From: Phoenix dactylifera
Taxonomy: Eukaryota; Streptophyta; Magnoliopsida; Arecales; Arecaceae
Assembly: GCF_009389715.1 (NCBI RefSeq)
Contig: NW_024067677.1
Location: forward strand, 868,001-932,000
Reading direction: 5' to 3'
Length of the DNA stretch: 64,000 nt
The notes beneath the pieces are model-generated. The model searched no databases, had not been told where the DNA came from, and saw nothing but the letters and a program-made list of their open reading frames with translations. Numbering within the stretch: position 1 is the first letter of the stretch; the number at the start of each line of letters is the position of its first letter. Position numbers and translations under genes: made by a program. Positions 46,901 through 59,400 of this stretch are shown here, piece after piece.

Positions 46901-49900
46901 GGACTATCAGTTCCAAGGTCCGCCGTATCGGTACCGGTCGGCGTACCGGTGGCGGCCGGACCGGTACGAAACCGGTCCCGTACCGGTCCGTACCGGTCCG
47001 AACCGGTCCTGTACCGGTCCGAACCGGTGGCGTACCGGTCCTTCAACAATAAATTACCGGTACCGGATTTTACGCTGATCCGGTACCGGTCCCAGGCCGG
47101 ACCGGTACGTACCGGCCCGTACCGGCCGGTACGGACTGGTACGGCAGACTATGATCAGTTCCTTTTATTTTGAACAGAGCATATGTTGATCTTCTAAAAG
47201 AGTAATATGTTGGGCTTGAAAGAAGGATGACATAGTAGAAAGTTGCAAGGAAAACATCAAACAGATGAAGGAGAAAGTAAAATAGCATGTGAAACTGGTT
47301 GTGGAGAGACTGGTGACTCTTGACTCCACTGATATGAATGATCAACCTCAAGCAGTCAATCTCTTTAAACTTGAATAAATGCATTTACAAGTAATCTGCA
47401 TGAGGCCCCATGGTTCCCATTATGTATAAATCACATATTTTTTCACTGACTAGACAAGAACATGTGGATGCTAAAATATCTTAAGGAAATATAAGAAACA
47501 AAAGGAACTAAATTGAAATAAAAAAGAATTGGAAAAAGTGATTTTTGTGGGAAAAGAAATGGAAATGAGACAATGGCCACACTAATTGATATGAAAGCAT
47601 TAAGTTCAAATGACAGCATATATGCTGTATGGCCAAAATGTTGAGCTATACAAAGGTACAAACATTATGCTTGCATAGTAGAGGTGAGAATACTGAGGTG
47701 AGCATGTGGTTAATGTTAGAAGAACAGAGTTAAAAAAATGAGTGAATTAATAAAACTAGTAAGTTTCATCAAAGTGATTGAAATCTATTGCAGGTGGGTC
47801 AGTGCAACTAAAATTGAATGTCTAGGTGGAGAGATCCAAGAACTAAAATATACATACAGAAACCTTGATGGAAGTAAAGAGAGGCCAGCACATACAGCCC
47901 TTGATCGGTGTTGTATTAGAGAAAAATAAGTATTCAAAGCAACCAAACAAAAAACTACCTTAAAGACCATTCTTTTGAGGACCAGTTAGCAGTCTAAAAG
48001 TTGGACATTTTGGCTGCCTAGACTTCCCACCTAGGCTCCCGCCTGAATGTTTCGCATTGCATTTGACAATGGAAAATGAATTGATTATTAAATTAGTATG
48101 AAATGTTTCCAAGTTGATACCTCCTGCTGATATAATATCTTTTAATTTGTCAAATTCTAATTATTTATTTAGGTTTCTCCTGTATATTTTTTATATATTA
48201 TCTTTGACCACCTGGTTCTGGACACTCATTTACACACCTGGCTAGGTGCTGGCAATCCCCCAGCCACCCATCAGCTGTGTGCAGTCATTTTAAAATATTG
48301 AGAATTGTGTTAACAAGGTTGGGCACATAGCACTGTCATCAGAAACGACAACATCTAAATAAGTACTTTGGCTTTTACCTAACAGTTCCCAGACAAATCA
48401 CCGCATAACAGGAGTCGTCAAGAGCAAAAGCCATTTAACAGAAAAATTTTTACCCTAAACAAATAAATAACTTCATGGTAAGAAAAAGAAACAAAAGGAG
48501 GAGAGAATCACCTTTTTCCCTCAACATCAACTCCATGAACTAAAAATTCATCTGCGTAGGTGGCAAGAAATTCCAAAGTCTGCTCATCTAGAAACACATC
48601 GCTGAACTTTTGCCATCTATCAGTGACAATAGCATACTTCCCTTTCTGCACACCAGAGATGAGCTAAAAACTGACACATGCAGCAACTAAAGGTATTCAC
48701 TCTGGGAAAAAGGGCCTCCATTAAACCTACTCATAACTAGTTGTTTATAGTGGAAGCATTTCTGCTAAAAGATATACTATTTAGCCCTCTCATAACAGGT
48801 ATTAGGAGTGTGACAAGAATGTAAAACAATAAATAGACAAAAAAAGATCAATTTCTATGAGCTACTCCTCATGAGTGCTGCAGATAAATTGCAAAGAAAA
48901 ATGACAATTTTCGAATCATGAACACAATAACAAGACTGTCTTGTCAGTACTGAAAAGACTAATTGATGCATTATCAGAAGGATATACAAATAGCAACCTA
49001 ATTCACCAGTCAGATGACACATTTTGTACATAATTAGTGTTACGGGTCTCTTTACTATTTTTCCTGATTTCCTCTGTGTTTTTTGTTCTCAATTATTTTA
49101 GCCAAAGAATCAATTTTGCTTCAGAAAGTGTCCATTTAGTTAAAGCATAAACCGTACTCAGAGGCTAACTTCAGTAAATAGATGGAACTTGGTTGAAAAA
49201 CAATACATCATTTAATTTTGGTGTCTATGTAACAAGAAACCATCAAAGATGATATTTTGATTCTATGAACACCTACAATCAACCTCATTAATAGAAGCTC
49301 CAAATGAAGAATGATGCATATGCAATGATAAAGCAATCAAATGACGGTGCATGGAAGTGACTGTTGGAGGCATGGTCAATCAGAGCAGAAGAAATTGACC
49401 AGACAAAAAGGAGGATTGACTCCTGATCATGAAATCTCAGAGTTTAGAGGCCCCTATCTGCACCTTTATACTTGAACATATGGTGCCACATCCAACAAGA
49501 AAGATAAGAAACAAAATTACTTAAAAACCTTGCACAAGTCAAGTTCTAGATGCAACTGACGGATCACACAGCTTGCTATTAAATTTATACCACCAAGTTC
49601 AAATGATTCATGCATGCAAAAAAGTGGGCAATAAGTAACAAAGGGATAAAATCCATTACAAATATCATGCGCCAAATGTAAATCTTGTACATTACCTTCT
49701 TTCTACAACTAAGATCCAAGATGAGCCTTTGCTTTCCAATCATATGAACAAGATGTTTAAGCCGTTCAAGGTCCATTTGTCCATCACTGAAAACATACTG
49801 CAACATAAACAATAGATGATGTCATATTAAGATATTTCAAAAAGACCATCCAGCCTGATGTCAAAACAAATTATTAAATGATACATCAACTCATGATATG

Positions 49901-51498
49901 TGGATGAACAATGGAAATCACTACAAAAATTAAGGAACATATCCTTCCATATCAACAGGCTTTATATTCTAATTCATTTGCTAGGAATCAGGGTCTCAAG
50001 ATTGATTTTTCCAACTTTGTTTAATTTTGATCAGTATATATGTTACACAACAGATAAAGATTCGAACACAAATAAGGTTTTTCTTTGCCTTTACTGTGAT
50101 TAAACTACATGACAAGAATATAAATTGATGAGGTGTCGTTTCTATTAACCCTAGGTTGACACACTCTTTAAGCGATTAAGCTTGACACTCTCATAAGGAC
50201 CAAAAAAAAGAGAAAGATACAAAAGATAAGATTAATATCATTGTACATGAAAATGATGACTATGATGTCAAAGTTACATAAACCATATACCGATGTTACA
50301 ATCACATGACTAGCCCCTTCTTCGAGATAACTCATGGCATTCTCCGAGTTGATCCCACCCCCGACTTGCAAACCACCTGAAGTTACAATACCTCACAGTG
50401 AGAATTAAAATGGTAGAGTACAATATGTAAGTTCAAAAGTATTACAGACACATACCAAACCCAGCAACATTATACATTCACGTTTTAATAGAAACTAGAG
50501 ATAAACATATATACATGAGAAATTGCCATTAATGGCTCCCCTGAGCAATTAGTTCTATTTTCTGGATTCAGTAGCTATAGCTTATCGCAAGAGGACATAA
50601 ACCATCAATTTTATCTCGAATTCCCTGTTAACTTGAAGATAGGAAAGAACGAATAAAGACCACAATCAGAGAGTGATGACAATCTCTACAACACTTAACA
50701 GAAGATCAACATTTAATCGGATTAAGCTGTGTTACTACAAGGGTCCATGGATCAATTTGACACTATTTAACGAATAAGGTGCATAACAAAACAACAGATA
50801 TCAATCTTGTACGAAGTGAGACATTCTACTAACACTTAGCGATCCCTTGCAATCGATGAAAGAAGAAAAAAAAGAAAGAAGAAGCTGGCTAAACAAATGG
50901 AACGTGAGGAAGAAAACATCTCAACTTTAAGAGCAAGTTACCGGGATAAGCTCGCAATGCTTGTCTGGCTGCAGATTGGCTTGCAGCATCGGCGCCGAGC
51001 ATTATGACATGACCGCCAATCAGCCCGTCCTGCTTGTACAAGCTTGCGAATTCCTCCGGTGACTTGTCGGATTCGAAATTGGTAATCAAAGAGGCATCCT
51101 CCGTCGAGTCTCGGAGTGTGGAGCCAACTATCTGCTTCACCTTCCCCTGATGACAAGTCCAGCCTTATAGTTACAATAAGCGGGTCAAAGATGATCAGTA
51201 GGACGAGCAGCGAAAGCAGATGAGAAAAACCTTGTGGATGTCGATGCAGGGGCGGAAGCGGACAGCACAATTGATAGGGGGAAGACGTCCTGCGAGTGCA
51301 AAGACTCATAAATATTTCAAATGCCGTCACACATACATACACACACAAAGAGAGAAGGGGGGGTGGGGGTGTACTTGAAGGCCTTGTTGAGGAGGGGAAT
51401 GGAGAGATCCTCCACCGGTCGTTTCTGAGAGGGGATGGCGCCGGTGGAGGAGGAGAGGGGAGGGGTGATCTGAGGTTGGGAAGCGCGCGGGTTCCCAT
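43901..51498 (-). CDS. HISN3: Phosphoribosylformimino-5-aminoimidazole carboxamide ribotide isomerase (histidine biosynthesis), plastidic, 8 exons
   Basis: Exons 51375-51498, 51231-51289, 50942-51146, 50291-50376, 49696-49797, 48512-48645, 44649-44697 and 43901-44077 sum to 936 nt (311 residues plus stop), all GT..AG with matching phases. The product isomerises ProFAR to PRFAR, fourth step of the histidine pathway, in the chloroplast. Residues 1-50 are Ser/Pro/Arg-rich and fit a transit peptide. Then the (beta-alpha)8 barrel: [17 protein letters not shown] with the catalytic Asp at about 58, [67 protein letters not shown] and [14 protein letters not shown]. Length and order match plant HISN3. 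The ATG at 51498 gives the transit peptide. A 3.8-kb intron carries a GGTACCGG element and a frameshifted coding relic. Expected to be a functional single-copy type gene. Confidence 0.95.
45124..45612 (+). pseudogene. Unrecognised coding relic in the long HISN3 intron
   Basis: A frame open for 128 codons (Lys/Glu/Ser-rich near its end: [20 protein letters not shown]) stops at 45508-45510. A second frame resumes at once with [20 protein letters not shown] and ends in TAA at 45610-45612. The Asn-rich continuation looks like one original reading frame shifted by an indel. I do not recognise the protein, and it may be captured or retroposed sequence. It is antisense to HISN3. Confidence 0.35.
46915..47153. 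mobile_element. GGTACCGG-type short Mutator-like element, copy 2 (239 bp)
   Basis: Exact 9-bp target duplication ATCAGTTCC at 46906-46914 and 47154-47162. Ends AAGGTCCGCCGTATCGG and, complemented, CATAGTCTGCCGTACC. The interior is iterated ACCGGTCC/GTACCGG. It lies in the HISN3 intron 44698-48511. Confidence 0.85.
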
Positions 51499-53497
51499 GA
51501 GGAAACTAATCCGGAGCTCTGAATCGCGAAAGAGAAATTTGGAATCCAACCAGAGCACGAGCTCAGCTGGAGATGGATGGCGAGAGGGCCGGGGAGAGGA
51601 GTCGAGGAGCCTGCCCCCCTCTTTTTTTTTTCTTTTTTCTTTTTTTTTGAAAAAAAATCTTGGGACTAACCCATCCGCATAGCAGCTTCCATTGGTCCTC
51701 CTTCTACCAGAAAATGTTCGATGTGGGTCGCAAATTTCCGCATGCCCTTTCCGACCCATGGGTCCATATGTGAGTACATCATCTAGCGCCATTTCGGTAC
51801 CGGCTTACCGAATAGCAACTTCATCGGACAAATCGGATAGAAGGTATTTGATTTTCATATTTGATCGATGCCCACATGTTTCGATTTTGGGTCATTTTCG
51901 TCAAACTTAGCCCCGTTCCAACTGTACCATGGTGAAGGAGCCTGCGTTTTGAAAGACGTACTACAAACGGGTCGGTTTAGGGTGTCGTGTCGATCCCGAA
52001 GTCTCGGTAGGATTCAAGCGTCCGACCCGATTGATGGCTTGGGGCGGGTTATTTTGTGGGGACTAGCGTCCGTTCCCAAACTTTGAGAAGATGCCGGTGC
52101 GCGGGTGGGTTAAGGCGGTGGATGCTGGCTGCTGTCGTCAATGGTGGCTTCAGGTGATGGGCTACAGGATGCCCCAAACGTATTCTTATTTCAGAATTTG
52201 CGGATGGAGTAACACCGTAACACTCTAGAGTTCGCATTATAACTTAGAAATATGATTTTAAAGATGACAATAGACCATATCAACCAATTATATAATAACT
52301 TTGTAGTTATACAAAGTATACTGATAAGATTGCTTAACTATAATCTAGGTCTGACTTGATCATTCAATTGGATTATTGGGTTCAAAAGATTTATTAATAT
52401 ATCGAGCCTAATTTAGTCAAGTTCAGGTTATGCAACGAAGCAGCCATAATAAGCCCCAGATCCTCTTTTCTCAAGACAGCAGAAAAGGCCCGCTTTATTT
52501 TTACACCTCAAGCATGAGCATAAATCTAAAAAAAGGCCGAAGTCTCACCATGAGAAATTAGTCCGTATTATCCTTGATAAAAAGGCATGAACCAATTAAT
52601 TCTGAAGGCTTCAAAATGGAATATACTTTTTGCTACCAAAACAGAATAGCATGTGAAAATAAAGTGTTACAGTTCTCTTGAAGAAAGTAAATGTGTCTTC
52701 TGTCCCAAGAGAAATATTCAGTCACTTCTGGAGAGATACACTACAGCTGCCATTGGCTAGACGAATTGATGTGCCTCTGAACATTTAAAAAAAACAAAAA
52801 AACAAAAAAGAAAGGATCACTTCTAACAATTTTTCTTTGGAGAACTTATCGTACAATTAGTATGATATGAGAGTTTGAATTTGTTATGCCACAATTTTGT
52901 CAAACGTGCAACAACACCCATGAAATTGTACACTTGCATGTCATAGCTGGAATATTTCAAAACCATTTGATGTAATTTATATATCGTCAGATATTTTCTC
53001 CATGGTAACTACAAGGCAGCACTCTGCAAGTCCATGGAGTGCCATTTTATTGCTTTTTTCAACTTTGACCTCAATCAAGGATTACCTGGTATTAATTGTT
53101 AAGTGCCACAAGCAAAAAAGTGATGCTCATTGCCTACAAAAAGATCATGAAATTTAATCACTTCCCAATGAAATGTTTTAGAAAAAGGTTTATTACAAGA
53201 AGAAAATATTTTGCAGAACCTCCCAATAGTTTCTAAACTAAAAAGTATGAATAAAGGGAAAAATTAAGAAAAGAAAAGAAAAGTAACTGTCTTATTTGAT
53301 CTTACAACTACAATGAACATTTTCATGTAATCAAAATTTCATCATTGAGCCTGTCCCAGCACATGCATCTTCTATACCGACTCTCTTGGTCCTATCACGT
53401 CGTTGGCTTGGTCTTCGATGGAATAGGTGTTAGGTGTTAGGCAACTAAACATGTAGGCTCAAACTTGGGTTCAGCTTCAGTGTGTCTGAGAAACAAA
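51499..53497. other. Upstream region of HISN3 and spacer
   Basis: 51610-51660 is a T-rich run. 51690-52090 is moderately GC-rich and probably promoter-proximal. The rest is AT-rich with no gene seen. Confidence 0.55.
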
Positions 53498-56400
53498 CTA
53501 CAGAAACTCCTTGAACTTTAATACATCCTTCTTGTCCAGATCATATTCCTTGCAGATGCTGGAGATTGTGCAACAACTGACACCATCCTCAGGATCTCTC
53601 TGAACAAGTCTCTCGAGGTCATCAGAAGGCTTTAAAACCTTTTGCAAAGAAGAACATATTTAATCAAAACAGGGAGACAGATAAGAGCTAACAGACTTAC
53701 ACTCTCATGTCAAATAAACGAACCAAAGTAAAATCAACAATAAAATTCAATATTGTGTTTTTTCAGAAATCTATATCAAGGAGACAGCACAAATGCCAGG
53801 TAACTTTATATGTGTGTTATTTCCATATTTCATATGTTCTTTCAAAATGAAGTGCATTCAACAAAGCTATAAAGCTTTAGATTCTAAAACACTGGCTATT
53901 TTATATGCATGCATGTGTGTTTTAACAGAAATTAGGTGCATTGCAAAATTGCACATAAAGATCAAGATGCTTTGATCCCAAAAAAAAAAACCTCATAAAA
54001 ATTTGTTAACTGAGAATTCTTAATAAAGCTAAAGAAATTCTTTGGAATCTTTAAATATTACGGACAGGGCACTAAAAAGAATTAATAAAAGATAACTGAA
54101 TAACATTTTTAGAAGGGAATCATAAGGAAAAGGTCCAGCCTAGTTTTGATTTTGTAGATTTAGCTCACTTCTCTTTAGGACATGTTTGGTTATGTAAGCG
54201 AAGCAAAAGTGACTTTTAGGCACTTGCTACTTTCTGAAAGTACACTTTGAAAAAGTGGGCACTTTTGCTGTTTAGTTTGTCGACAAAGTGACGATTACTG
54301 AACTGCACTTATCACTTTGGGTGTTTGGTTATCTGATAAAAAAAGTCACTTCTAGCACATATAGAATATTTTTATTTTGTTATGATTTATTTTATAGATA
54401 TTTAAATAATATTATTTAATATATCACATATGAATGTAATCATGTGCTGACTGAATAAAACAAGGGTTTTTGCGTACATACCCTCCTAAATATTGAAATT
54501 TGCATGAATACCCTCTCAAAATTGATATTTGCATGTATATCTTCATCAAATACTTATTTTGTATGTATACTCTTCTTTTTTTTATGTGTGTATGTACTGA
54601 TACCATCTAACGCCATTAAGAAGTTAGCGATTTAAAATTGAGATGACTAAAATACCATTAATAAGTAAACATGCAAAAAGAAATGTTTATAAGGGTATAC
54701 ATGCAAATGGCAAGTTTGGAGGATATTCATGCAATTTTATATATTTAGGAAAGTATACACACAAAAAAATCTTTAGATTTTTGCATAAATAGCCTTCTAA
54801 ATATTGAAATTTGTATGAATACCCTCTAAATTGATATTTACGTGCATGCCCTCACAAACACAATCTTTGTATGAATACCTTTGACATAGCCACTCAGCTA
54901 ACGTAATCAGCCAAAATCATATTTATTTAAATTAAAAATTAATTAAAATTATGAAAGTTTTTTTTTTATTTCTGAAGCAGGTAACAGGTTAACAGGTCTC
55001 ACTGAAAACTAATATCCATGGTCTGCCATACCGGTACGTACCGGTCCGGCCTGAGACCGGTACCGGATCAACGTGGAATCCGGTACCGGTAGTTTATTGT
55101 TGAAGAACCGGCACGGGACCGGTTCGGACCGGCACGGGACCGGTTCGGACTGGTACGCCACCGGTATGGACCGGTATCGGACTGGTTTCGTACCGGTCCG
55201 GACCGCCACCGGTACGCCGACCGGTACCGGTACGGCGGACCTTGCTAATATCCCTAACTCCTTTGAGAAATTTTTCAATCTTTCTCGACCCTCTCTTTCA
55301 CTTCTCTGTTCGGAATCAAACCATCCCTCGACTCCCTTCTCTACCATAGACAACCCTTCATTGTATCTTTTTTACATAAAGATGGTCATGTCCTGCTTTT
55401 AGTTTTATGAATTATTTAAAGAAAAGTGTTGTGAGAGATTTGCAATATTTATCTTTTAGTGTATGAGATTTGCAATGTTTATCTTTTAGAGTTGGAAAAT
55501 TTCTCATATACAAGCTGGTGGCTAATTTAAAATTACTGTGACAAGATGGGCCCCATATACTAGATCTTTTCTTCTTCCAGAAAATTGAAGCTCCAAAGAA
55601 AAGTGGCTTAAGGTACACAACGTAAGGGGCGACATTCTATTACATGGCCGCGAAGATTGTTAATAAGTCTGAAGGGGATGATTGATATTGTTCTTCCACC
55701 CATGAGCATAGCAATAGCAAGAAAACTTGATCATTGCAATCTATCATGTGTCTTTAAGAGATTCTAATCATTTTCTATATTCTAATGTATGTCTTCATAT
55801 ATGCATCTATAACGATAAATATTATAAGCTATGTTTCGATGAAATAAGATATAATAGTTGTTATAAATAAAGAATAAAGTAGAATAATCCCATGATTAGT
55901 GAAAGAACTTCCATTTTCAACCAAAAAAAGAAACTTCCATAACTCTTTTTGTTATCTAATTGTTGAACCAATCTTTTTTTAAAATAATATTTTCATGAAA
56001 AATATTGAGGAACAGGCATTAGACAAATCCGAGTATTAAAACAGGTTGAAATAGAAAAAAATAAAATTAGATTTTTTTGCATGTAAACCCTTCTATATAT
56101 ATGAAACTACATAAATACCCTCGCAAAGTGTTATTTGCATATATACCCTTATCAAATATTTCTTTTTGCATATCTACCCATTAAGGGTATTTCAGTTATT
56201 TTTAATTTTAAACCGCTGATTTCTTAACAGCGTTAGATGGTATGAGTATATATAAAAAAAAAATGAAGAGCATACACACAAAACAAATATTTTATAAAGG
56301 TATATATGCAAATATCAATTTTGGAAAGGTATTGATGCAAATTTTAATATTTAGGAGGATATGTATGCAAAAAACCTATAAAACAATGTTATTTTATTAT

Positions 56401-59400
56401 TATTTTTCCCAATGTATAAGTAATATAATAACAGTTCAAAAACTAATTATTATTAAAATAAAAATAATTACTAATAATATAATTAATAATAGTATAATAA
56501 TTTGTAATAATTTAATTGTTATAATATAATAATTATATAATATAATACAATAACAAAGTGTTATAATATTTTAAACTAGTAATATATATCATAAGAATTT
56601 AATATAAAAGTATCATTGATGATTCTCAGTATAATATAACAAAAATAATGAGAATAAAAACAAATATGAATAATGTAATTCATAATAATTATTAATAGCA
56701 AATTTATAATTAATAAAATTTATAATATAAGATAAAAATAAAGATATTATATATTCTAATATAATAATATTGTTGGTAATTAAAGTGGCCAAAAGTCACT
56801 TTAGCCCTCAAAGTGACTTTTGGATTCCACTTTCCCCATCAAATGATTCCGTGTTGAAAGTTCATTTTATAAAAATGACTTTTAGCACTTTCAAGCTAAC
56901 CAAGCATGCCCTTGACAAGACCAATTGTGGGACTTTTCGATGCTTTTGCCCCCGATACCAAGGATGCACTAGCCCACGAATATGCACTAGCCCACGAATA
57001 TGAATTGCGCTCTCAACAATTATGTGCATTCAGTATAGAAAGTATGTGCATGCGCTATGGAGATATGTATATTCACTACTCCTTGAATATGCCACTTGAG
57101 TGTATCAACTAACAAAAGGTGCAAATGTGACCAAAAATTTTAAAACTGGAACATTTTTCTGAAAAAAGTAAAAGTAGCCTGAAGCATGCATTATGAAAAT
57201 ATGTATATTGACTACTGCCTAAACATATCAGGTGACTGCCTTTCTACACTAATAACATGAGAGGAGAAAGAAAGAAATATTTAAAAAAAAAATTAAATAA
57301 AAAAGTCTAGAAATTAGGATTCTTGAATGCCTAGATGCTGGGAATTCCAGAGAGAGAGAGAGAGAGCGAGCATGGTTTTGTTACTCCTTCTCCCTCTCTA
57401 TTGGTTTTTTTCTGCTTAATATTATTGTTACTCATGTGCATCAAACATGTCGGTTGCCTGTATCCACTAACACAAGGGGCAAAGGAGGCCAAAAATTTTA
57501 AAACTGAGCCGCTCCTGTGAAAAAAAAGTAGCCTGAAGCTGCTACAATGAAGAAAAAGTGAGCTGTTTTTGCAAAATTTGTTTTTTTAAAAAGTGCATAC
57601 TTGTGTGGGAAAATCTGAAATTATAAGATTTGTTGGTAGATTAACATGATGCAGCATGTGTGGTGAGGCTCTCGGACTTTAATGATGTCCTTAAAACATA
57701 GCTATATCCTGCTGTTTTTTTTTCTCCAAAATATTGCTAACATGTCTTGCAATCAACAAATTTAAAAGGTTGGTTAAACTACCGAGAGACTTCATAACTA
57801 CGTAAACAAACAACTATAAACCTTGACAGAGATTTTGGCTAAGGTGGCGGCACAACTATAACATTCCCGGGGTCCAGAAAAAAATTTTTACTCGAGAAAC
57901 TGAGAGCAGTTTTAAAATAGAAATACATTGAACTCTTTAAATTTTTAATATCTGAGTAATTCTGGGATATATGTATCTCATCAAGTAATCAGTTAAGTTT
58001 CATAATATTAAGGTCTTGGGTCCAAGATGATTTCAAGTTACTTAGGTCAAAATAAAGAAAAATAAGCTTTGTGAACTTAGTTTCTTTGAGTAGCACTTAG
58101 CCCCAATTACCTAGCCTTTGCAAGTAGCCACATAATTGTCAGATGAATCAAAGTCCAAAATGACACAGAATTTGCAAATTTCTCAGTCCCCAATAATCCG
58201 CAGATGGAAAACTAATGAATTCATAAATCCAAATATTTTCACCAATTAAAAACTGAATGAAATGTTGGAAATAAATTTGCCTAAAGAAAAAAAGGAGGAA
58301 GAAGTTTTTAAGGAAAACCGGATATTGGCCCTCAGGAATGATAGAAGTACCATTTTTCCACAAGCTTCTTTAAACAATCACTTTGACTCAGTTCTTAGTT
58401 TATTAACAAGAGAGGGCAAGGTTGCATTGATGAATATGAAATGAAAAGGGCATGCTCACCCATGGAGACTCAGGAGCATTGTCTGGACTACAATTGGAAT
58501 CCTCATTGTCTGGACTACAATTGGAATCCTTCATAGACCCATTTTCCTTCCCATTGCCCCTAAGCAAACTCCATGACCTTGAACAGTCCGAAACTAGTAA
58601 TAGGAGCCTCTCACTTCCCTGAAAATAATAATAAAAAAAGACAACTGTAAGAAAAGAATAACAGAGAAAGCATTGAATCATAAAAGTAAATAGTGTCCAG
58701 AAGAGACCAAGACATGAATAAGTATGAGAAGATATGAATAAGTATGAGAGAGAGCAACAAACAAACTAGTGGAAGAGTTGGCAATAATTAAGAGCAGATA
58801 AGAACAACGAAATATTGGAAAGGAACAACAATGGTTCTGTTAATTGGGTTACATAAATGCCAAGATACAATATCACTGAAATTGTAACATGCCAAAGGCT
58901 GCAGTTTTTATAATCTCAAAACCAATACCAAGCCTCCAAACATGACAAAGTGTCAATTGAAGTGCACAATTTTTCCTTAGGAAATGTATTGCTTTAGTAA
59001 GAAGAAATAGATGCAAAAGTCATGAACAAGAGTCATTATGCCCAAGTCCTTTGGCAATAGTACAGGTGGCCCATGCCTTTCATCATGCTCAATCTGCTCT
59101 CTGGCAGAAACTTATCGGCCATCTCATTGGCAAACAATTAACACGAGTAAGGGCAATGCTATCACCTAAAGCAACATCTCTTTCATATAAGGAGCTTATG
59201 TGGTTTCTTTATATATAGCAATCAAGTATATTCCAAAGAAAACTTCGAAATCCCTTAAAACTTTCCTTCAACCAGATACAAATAAATAACAGCTTCAGAT
59301 TCTTTTTTTCCCTCTTTTTTCTTGTTAGTTGGTCTGTAAGCAATGTAACCCAACAATAACAGAGACAACCCCACCTGAAAAAAAAGGGTGTGCACTATCT

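Larger units (their letters stand above)
54178..56914. mobile_element. Inverted-end element split by nested insertions (GGRCATGTTTGGTTA ends)
   Basis: Left GGACATGTTTGGTTATG at 54178 and right, complemented, GGGCATGCTTGGTTAGC at 56914, each followed inward by AAAGTGACTTTT-like sequence (54178-54360 and 56778-56914). Preceding TTA and following TTG would fit a 3-bp Tourist/PIF-type target site with one change. Between the arms lie two inverted-repeat elements and one GGTACCGG element. Confidence 0.5.
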
